Source: Paenibacillus sp. UBA6285 | GTDB lineage: Bacteria > Bacillota > Bacilli > Paenibacillales > Paenibacillaceae | Assembly: GCA_002438345.1 (NCBI GenBank) | Contig: DJUJ01000054.1 | Coordinates: 3,291-13,695, forward strand | Direction of reading: 5' to 3' | DNA length: 10,405 nucleotides | In this document: positions 5,176 through 10,405 of the stretch, one piece after another | How the letters are laid out: each line of letters starts with the position of its first letter | Position numbering within the stretch: the first letter of the stretch is position 1 | Translations under genes and position numbers: made by a program | Notes under the pieces: generated by a model | What the model was told of the DNA's origin: nothing | What the model saw: only the letters and a program-made list of their open reading frames with translations | Database searches by the model: none

Positions 5176-7941
5176 GTGTTGAACAATTTTAAAACTAAAC
5201 AAGCCAAAAAAAGTGAAATCGTGCAAAAGGTGAAAGAAGATAAAGCTAAGGTACGAGAGCGAAAACAAGAAATTAAGACCCTACCGGAAGCGGAACGAAC
5301 AGCAGCGATTGAACAGGACAGACAATTACGAAGAGAGCAAAAGCAACAAACAAAAATGGAGATGAAAGCTTTAAGCCGCAAAGATCGTAGGGCGATGAAA
5401 AAAGAAGCGAAACGGTACAAGAAGATTAAAAATAGACCAAGACGTCTCGCGGGCTGGTCGATAGCGGCAGCTATTGTCATATTCCTGTTCGTACAATTCG
5501 GTTCAACGGCTTCTAATATCATCGTTGCGTTGACAGGAAAACATATTACAGCCGTAACCGATTCACCTGAGGCGCTCGCAGCACGTGAACACGGAGGGAA
5601 AGTCGCTGAAGAAATTGCGAATGAAGGCATTATTCTAATGAAGAATGATGATAAACAATTGCCATTGAAAGATAAAAAGGTTAACGTCTTCGGATTAGCT
5701 GCATTAGAGCTACGTTATGGCGGCGGAGGATCAGGTGCGGGGGATACTTCCCGTGCGGTTAATTTATTTAAAGGTTTAGAAAATGCCGGCATTTCGTACA
5801 ATACCGAGCTTCATGACTTGTATCAAGAGGTTGGTGCAAAAGCAGGAGTGGGTAGCAAGGCGAGTACCGGAGTCATTCAAGTAGTTAAAGGCATGTTAGG
5901 TGGAAACTCTAGCGATGAACCTAAAATCGATTATTTATCGGACGAAGCAATAGCACAAGCGAAATCCTATTCAGAAAATGCAATTATTGTCATTGCTAGT
6001 GAGAGCACAGAAGCTAGCGATGCGACCGCTGAGCAACTAAAATTGACAGCAAACAAGCGCGCTTTGATTGAAAAAGTTTCAAAGAGCTTTGATCATGTGA
6101 CGATTGTGGTCAATGCGGGGAATGCGCTGGAGCTTGGTTTCGTAGAAGAATATAAATCTATTAAATCTGTATTGTGGATAGGAACACCTGGTCCTTACGG
6201 AGCCAACGCATTAGGAAATATTCTTGCGGGAAATATCAATCCATCGGGCCGTATTACGGATACTTATGTCTATGACAATTCATCGGCTCCGGCAAGCGAG
6301 AACTTTGGAAACTACAAATACGATAATTTGAAGTATTCATTTCTTAATTATCAAGAAGGTATCTATGTGGGTTACCGTTTCTATGAAACCTTCTTTTTAA
6401 ATGACGAAGCAGGCTATCGAGATACCGTGTTATATCCTTATGGGCATGGATTAAGCTACACGGATTTCGAGTGGAAGGTTCTGAATCAGACATTGTCGGA
6501 TGAGAAGATTGAACTACAAGTCGAAGTGAAGAATGTTGGCGACAGAGCCGGAAAAGATGTTGTTCAAGTTTATTATTCAGCTCCATATCTTGCAGGCGGC
6601 ATTGAAAAATCGGCCATCGAGTTGGCTACTTATGCAAAGACATCTCTGCTGGAAGCCGGTCAATCCGAAGTACTCACCCTTTCGTTTGCTACTGAAGAGA
6701 TGGCTTCTTATGATATGAACGTAGAAGAGGCATATGTATTAGATCCAGGCAAATATACGATTAAAGTGGCTCGCAACGTCCATGATATCGTAGCAAGCTA
6801 TGACCTTGAGCTGGCTGACAAAAAGGTGTTCAAAGAAGATAAGGATACCGGAACGGCCTACGAGAATCGCTTTGAATTAGCAAAAGGCGAAGTAACGTAT
6901 TTGTCACGGAATGATTGGAAGAAGACGTATCCTTCTGATGAGAATATCAGTCATGAAGCGCCGCAATATGTGCTTGACGCATTCTCTAAAGAGCCGGAAG
7001 CTTCAAAGCTGGAAATGCCGGCGGTTGGTGCCGATAACGGCTTAGTATTGGAGGATCTGAAAGGTTTAGCCTTTGATGATCCGAAATGGAATACCTTCAT
7101 GGATCAGTTCACATTGGATGAGATGATCGATTATGTAGCAAACGGCGCCTATCGAACGATGGCTGTAGAACGTTTGGGGGTTCCTAAAACGTTGTTGATG
7201 GACGGACCAGCTGGATTTAGTTACTTCTTTAAGCATGTTGAAGCCGCATCATATCCGTCTGAAATCGTCATTGCAGCTACATGGAACAATGATCTGGCGT
7301 ATCAAATGGGAGAAGCGGTCGGTAAAGAAGCGCGTGCGTATGGCATTCAGGGCTGGTATGCACCGGGTATGAATATTCATCGTACAGCACAAGGTGGCCG
7401 TAACTTTGAATACTTCTCCGAAGATCCTGTGCTTTCAGGTAAAATAGCGGCATCTATGATAAATGGTGCAGAAGACCAGGGCATTATTGCCTTCATGAAG
7501 CACTTTGCGTTAAATGATCAAGAAACCAATGCTCGTTCAGGGAATCTGATCTGGGCTAACGAGCAAGCAATTCGTGAGATCTACTTGAAGCCGTTTGAAA
7601 TTACAGTCAAAGAAAGCAGCCCTCTAGGTGCAATGTCCAGCTTTTCGATCATCGGAACAAAGTGGGCCGGAGCGAACTCTGTCTTGTTAAATGATGTTCT
7701 GCGTAAAGAGTGGGGCTTTGATGGGTTTGTTTCGAGTGATGCAGTCTTTGGCTTTATGAAAGCGCCGGATGCGGTTGTAGCTGGCAATGACCTCATGCTA
7801 GATATTATGACACCAACTAAAAACGAAAAATTGTTAAAAGAAGCGTACGAGAAGGATCCTTCAGGTATTGCAAACGGAGTTCGCACAAGTGTTCAGCATG
7901 TGTTGTACACGATCCTGCAAACCTACTTATTCGAAAAATAG
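5176..7941 (+). CDS. Membrane-anchored glycoside hydrolase family 3 with inverted domain order
   Basis: This is a 921-residue beta-glycosidase (beta-glucosidase or beta-xylosidase type, retaining). Domain order: a very basic, charged, probably coiled-coil cytoplasmic tail (1-91); a single membrane helix (about 92-118, AGWSIAAAIVIFLFVQFG); a GH3 C-type sandwich (about 135-380, GIILMKNDDKQLPL, GGGGSGAGD, NINPSGRITDTY); a fibronectin-III-like domain starting at YPYGHGLSYTDF (about 418-545); then the GH3 barrel (about 640-890). Barrel motifs are MDGPAG (D676), GRNFEYFSEDP (742-751), KHFALND (K775-H776) and GFDGFVSSD with D855 as the predicted nucleophile. The acid/base segment reads ESTEASDAT (276-284): Glu279 is a candidate, but the Arg of the usual EGxDR is Ala. 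Swapped GH3 enzymes are known from Butyrivibrio and Ruminococcus. Arg/Lys before the helix predict N-in, catalytic part outside. Start is GTG after GGAGGG; TTG 5179 is also possible. Substrate is not determinable. Confidence 0.9.
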   Translation: MLNNFKTKQAKKSEIVQKVKEDKAKVRERKQEIKTLPEAERTAAIEQDRQLRREQKQQTKMEMKALSRKDRRAMKKEAKRYKKIKNRPRRLAGWSIAAAIVIFLFVQFGSTASNIIVALTGKHITAVTDSPEALAAREHGGKVAEEIANEGIILMKNDDKQLPLKDKKVNVFGLAALELRYGGGGSGAGDTSRAVNLFKGLENAGISYNTELHDLYQEVGAKAGVGSKASTGVIQVVKGMLGGNSSDEPKIDYLSDEAIAQAKSYSENAIIVIASESTEASDATAEQLKLTANKRALIEKVSKSFDHVTIVVNAGNALELGFVEEYKSIKSVLWIGTPGPYGANALGNILAGNINPSGRITDTYVYDNSSAPASENFGNYKYDNLKYSFLNYQEGIYVGYRFYETFFLNDEAGYRDTVLYPYGHGLSYTDFEWKVLNQTLSDEKIELQVEVKNVGDRAGKDVVQVYYSAPYLAGGIEKSAIELATYAKTSLLEAGQSEVLTLSFATEEMASYDMNVEEAYVLDPGKYTIKVARNVHDIVASYDLELADKKVFKEDKDTGTAYENRFELAKGEVTYLSRNDWKKTYPSDENISHEAPQYVLDAFSKEPEASKLEMPAVGADNGLVLEDLKGLAFDDPKWNTFMDQFTLDEMIDYVANGAYRTMAVERLGVPKTLLMDGPAGFSYFFKHVEAASYPSEIVIAATWNNDLAYQMGEAVGKEARAYGIQGWYAPGMNIHRTAQGGRNFEYFSEDPVLSGKIAASMINGAEDQGIIAFMKHFALNDQETNARSGNLIWANEQAIREIYLKPFEITVKESSPLGAMSSFSIIGTKWAGANSVLLNDVLRKEWGFDGFVSSDAVFGFMKAPDAVVAGNDLMLDIMTPTKNEKLLKEAYEKDPSGIANGVRTSVQHVLYTILQTYLFEK

Positions 7942-7965
7942 GCTTATCCATGCGGGGTGAAGAGA

Positions 7966-10305
7966 TTGAAGTATAGAGAATTAATCGAAAGTATGACAGT
8001 AGAAGAAAAAGCGTCTTTAATGTCTGGAGCGAATTTCTGGAATACAAAAGCGATCGAGCGAGTGAAGATTCCAAGCATTATGCTGACAGATGGACCGCAT
8101 GGGCTGAGGAAGCAAGGAGGAAAGGCAGATCATTTAGGCTTAAATAAAAGTCTGCCTGCCACTTGTTTTCCGACGGCAGCAACCTTGGCTAATAGTTGGG
8201 ACAGACAACTGATTTATGAAGTCGGTCAAACGATTGGAAAAGAGGCAGCTAGCGAAAAGGTGAGCGTGTTGCTCGGCCCTGGATTAAACATTAAGCGGAA
8301 TCCGTTATGCGGACGCAATTTTGAGTATTTTTCCGAGGACCCTTATTTAACGGGAGAATTAGCGAGCGAGATGGTCAAAGGCATTCAAGTGAACGGCATC
8401 TCTGCTTGTCCTAAACACTTTGCGGTCAATAGCCAAGAGCATATGCGAATGACGATTGACGAAGTCGTAGATGAACGCTCATTAAGAGAACTGTATTTAG
8501 AAGGATTCAGACGTGTTGTTGAGAAGGGCCAGCCGAAAACCATCATGACCTCTTATAACAAAGTGAACGGCACGTTTGCCAATGAAAATAACGATTTGTT
8601 ACAGGATATTCTGTACGGCGAATGGGATTTTAATGGCGTAGTCGTTACGGACTGGGGCGGTAATAATGACCGTGTTGCAGGGTTGAAAGCAGGAAATCAA
8701 TTGGAAATGCCTTCAACCAATGGAATTACGGATCAAGAAATCGTGCAAGCGATTAGAAACAATGAGCTGGCCGAAGAAGTGCTGGATGACGCCGTTGATC
8801 TTCTGTTGGAGTGGGTCTTTACCACCCAGCTGCACGATCACGACACACCGCAAATTGATTATGAGGAGCACCATAATAAAGCGGTTGAAGCTGCCAAACG
8901 TTCGATAGTGTTATTGAAAAATGACGACAAGATATTGCCGCTTGGGCAGGGCAAAAAAGTTGCGATTATTGGCGATTTCGCCAATAATCCTCGCTACCAG
9001 GGTGCTGGAAGTTCGCTTATTAATCCTGCCAAGCTATCCAATGCCTGTGATGTGCTCAGTCAATCTGGCTTAACGATTGTTGGATACGCGAAAGGCTTTA
9101 AGCGAATGGGCGGAAAAAATGATCGTTTACTAAAGGAAGCTGTTACGTTAGCTGAGAAAGCGGACACCATTCTGTTATTCTTGGGACTAGACGAAGGCAG
9201 TGAAGCGGAAGGCGTTGACCGCGTAAACCTTAGCTTACGCGAGAACCAGCTGGAATTGCTTCGTTCATTGACAAAAGTCAATTCCAATATTGTGGTGATT
9301 CTTGCTGGAGGCGGCGCCATTGAAATGCCGTTCGTTCGCGATGTGAAAGCCATCGTTCATACCTATTTATCCGGACAAGGAAGTGCCGAAGCGCTAACGA
9401 GTGTTTTACTTGGTGAGTACAACCCAAGCGGCAAGCTCAGCGAAACATTCCCGATCACATACAGCGATGTTTCTTCTGCTCCTTATTATCCAGGTAAGGA
9501 GGCAACGGCGGAACATATCGAAGGTATTTTTATCGGTTACCGCTATTTTGATACCGTGGATAAACCTGTGTTATTTCCGTTTGGTTATGGGCTGTCCTAT
9601 ACAACCTTTGCGTATACAGATTTAACGGCTGATCAGCACAAGGCCTCGTTTACCATTACTAACACAGGTGCGGTTGCAGGGGAAGAGGTTGCGCAGCTGT
9701 ACATTCAGAAACAAGATTCGTCCATATTTAGAGCGAAACGTGAATTAAAAGGTTTTGAAAAGGTGAGCTTAGCGGCGGGTGAAAGCAAACGTGTCACGAT
9801 AATGCTGGAAGAACGTGATTTCTCGTATTATAATCCGACGATTCACGATTGGGCGGTTGAACCTGGAGCTTACGACATTCAAATCGGCAGTTCGATCCAG
9901 TCTATTCTTTTGCATGAACGAATTACGCTTACGGGGGATTTCGTTTCTTGTGAACATACAAAGGAGCAATTCCCGCATTATTTTAGCGGACATGTTCATG
10001 AAGTAACGGCAGCGGAATATAAGGGGCTTTTGGGTTACGAACCTCCATCGCCTTATTGGGATCCAAAGCAGGATCTGGGGTTAAACGACACCATTGCTCA
10101 AGCCAAATATAAGAACCTACTTGGAAAAACAATCTATCATATTGTACTTTTCTTTAATAAGTTTTTTGAAGCAGTCAATAAACCTCTGCTAGCGAATAAT
10201 GTCTACTTTGTTCTGAATATGCCGTTTCGTCAAATCGACCGCTTTACCGGCGGGAAAAATAGTCGAAAGCAAATCTTGAAGGTGTTGAAATGGATAAATC
10301 GATAG
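7966..10305 (+). CDS. Cytoplasmic glycoside hydrolase family 3 (normal domain order)
   Basis: This is a 779-residue retaining beta-glycosidase, probably acting on oligosaccharides inside the cell since no signal peptide or N-terminal membrane helix is present. Domains: GH3 barrel (1-~285) with MTVEEKASLMSG, TDGPHG (D42), NPLCGRNFEYFSEDP (112-126), KHFAVNSQE (K150-H151) and VVVTDWGG with Asp229 as predicted nucleophile; sandwich domain (~300-520) with IVLLKNDDKILPL and EAEGVDR (Glu415 the predicted acid/base); fibronectin-III-like domain after FPFGYGLSY (~538-655); and a C-terminal helical tail (~680-779) with LLGYEPP, NDTIAQAKYKNLLG and NNVYFVLNMPFRQI. Both catalytic residues and the EGxDR arginine are kept. 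I prefer TTG 7966 because GGGGTGA (7954-7960) sits five bases before it; the longer GTG start at 7957 lies within that ribosome binding site. It follows the anchored GH3 gene by 24 bp in one operon. Beta-glucosidase is most likely; beta-xylosidase cannot be excluded. Confidence 0.9.
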   Translation: MKYRELIESMTVEEKASLMSGANFWNTKAIERVKIPSIMLTDGPHGLRKQGGKADHLGLNKSLPATCFPTAATLANSWDRQLIYEVGQTIGKEAASEKVSVLLGPGLNIKRNPLCGRNFEYFSEDPYLTGELASEMVKGIQVNGISACPKHFAVNSQEHMRMTIDEVVDERSLRELYLEGFRRVVEKGQPKTIMTSYNKVNGTFANENNDLLQDILYGEWDFNGVVVTDWGGNNDRVAGLKAGNQLEMPSTNGITDQEIVQAIRNNELAEEVLDDAVDLLLEWVFTTQLHDHDTPQIDYEEHHNKAVEAAKRSIVLLKNDDKILPLGQGKKVAIIGDFANNPRYQGAGSSLINPAKLSNACDVLSQSGLTIVGYAKGFKRMGGKNDRLLKEAVTLAEKADTILLFLGLDEGSEAEGVDRVNLSLRENQLELLRSLTKVNSNIVVILAGGGAIEMPFVRDVKAIVHTYLSGQGSAEALTSVLLGEYNPSGKLSETFPITYSDVSSAPYYPGKEATAEHIEGIFIGYRYFDTVDKPVLFPFGYGLSYTTFAYTDLTADQHKASFTITNTGAVAGEEVAQLYIQKQDSSIFRAKRELKGFEKVSLAAGESKRVTIMLEERDFSYYNPTIHDWAVEPGAYDIQIGSSIQSILLHERITLTGDFVSCEHTKEQFPHYFSGHVHEVTAAEYKGLLGYEPPSPYWDPKQDLGLNDTIAQAKYKNLLGKTIYHIVLFFNKFFEAVNKPLLANNVYFVLNMPFRQIDRFTGGKNSRKQILKVLKWINR

Positions 10306-10322
10306 ACAAATAGGAAGCGAAC

Positions 10323-10351
10323 AAAAGGAGATACCACGGTATCTCCTTTTT
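10323..10351 (+). terminator. Rho-independent terminator ending the GH3 operon
   Basis: AAAAGGAGATACC (10323-10335) is the exact reverse complement of GGTATCTCCTTTT (10338-10350), separated by two bases so that the innermost pair opens to a CACG loop. The 3' arm runs into a five-T tract. The A run on the left would allow termination on the opposite strand too. It starts 17 bases after the stop codon of the second GH3 gene. Confidence 0.85.
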
Positions 10352-10352
10352 C

Positions 10353-10401
10353 GAAATATAAGAAAGTATAAGTTTCACATTATACATTATCCTTATATTT
10401 C
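10353..10401. repeat. Nested AT-rich palindrome, possible interspersed element
   Basis: An outer perfect 10 bp inverted repeat, GAAATATAAG (10353-10362) with CTTATATTTC (10392-10401), encloses an inner one, GTATAA (10366-10371) with TTATAC (10380-10385), around an eight-base loop. The two stems are separated by asymmetric internal bulges of three and six bases. There is no T run, so it is not a simple terminator. The motif TATAAG also repeats directly (10357-10362 and 10367-10372). It may be a small palindromic repeat, the end of a mobile element, or a control region for a gene beyond the window. Confidence 0.45.
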
Positions 10402-10405
10402 TCGC

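Noticed and set aside
5451..5526. Cleavable signal peptide in the anchored GH3 protein
   Set aside because: The hydrophobic segment begins about 92 residues in, after a long charged tail, with no lipobox cysteine; a membrane anchor explains it better.
5115..5630. Minus-strand open frame of 171 codons opposite the start of the anchored GH3 gene
   Set aside because: It is the antisense of the Lys/Arg/Glu-rich tail, which lacks stops on the opposite strand by composition; it also covers the promoter, and the cysteine/serine/phenylalanine-rich translation has no domain.
7941..7966. Frameshifted single gene: the two GH3 reading frames as one broken protein
   Set aside because: Each has a complete set of GH3 domains, the first ends in a normal stop, and the second has its own ribosome binding site.

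Overview
The window looks like chromosomal DNA from a low-to-mid GC Firmicute, most likely a Paenibacillus or close relative. The grounds are strong purine-rich Shine-Dalgarno sites, frequent TTG/GTG starts, hairpin-plus-T-run terminators, a CcpA-type cre-like site, and sugar-hydrolase genes preceded by a large AraC-type regulator. This assignment is an inference from gene content; there is no rRNA or other marker gene here.

Left part (1-2668): the window opens inside an APC-family amino acid permease closely resembling CycA/AapA (D-alanine, D-serine and glycine uptake); its 5' part lies outside the window. Next is a divergent pair. A small FMN-type pyridoxamine-phosphate-oxidase-like protein is on the minus strand, and a YafY-type HTH/WYL transcription regulator is on the plus strand. 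They share a 91 bp control region holding a perfect CTGACA-N7-TGTCAG inverted repeat. A bidirectional hairpin terminator closes the minus-strand gene.

Right part (2755-10351): a carbohydrate-utilisation block, all on the plus strand. A 759-residue AraC-type regulator carries a long C-terminal domain that resembles a GH39 beta-xylosidase barrel but appears to have lost the catalytic acid/base residue, so it is probably a sugar sensor rather than an enzyme. It ends in a strong terminator. A new promoter overlapped by a cre-like site follows, then two glycoside hydrolase family 3 genes about 15-25 bp apart. The first GH3 protein is membrane-anchored, with a highly basic cytoplasmic tail and one transmembrane helix, and has the swapped domain order (sandwich domain, fibronectin-like domain, then barrel). 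The second has the normal order, no export signal and a helical C-terminal tail. The simplest model is a two-compartment pathway in which the anchored enzyme trims a beta-glycan or glycoside outside the membrane and the cytoplasmic enzyme finishes imported oligosaccharides. The operon would be switched on by the AraC/GH39-like sensor and damped by catabolite repression. No transporter is present in the window, so uptake must be encoded elsewhere. A hairpin terminator ends the operon, followed immediately by a nested AT-rich palindrome at the window edge.
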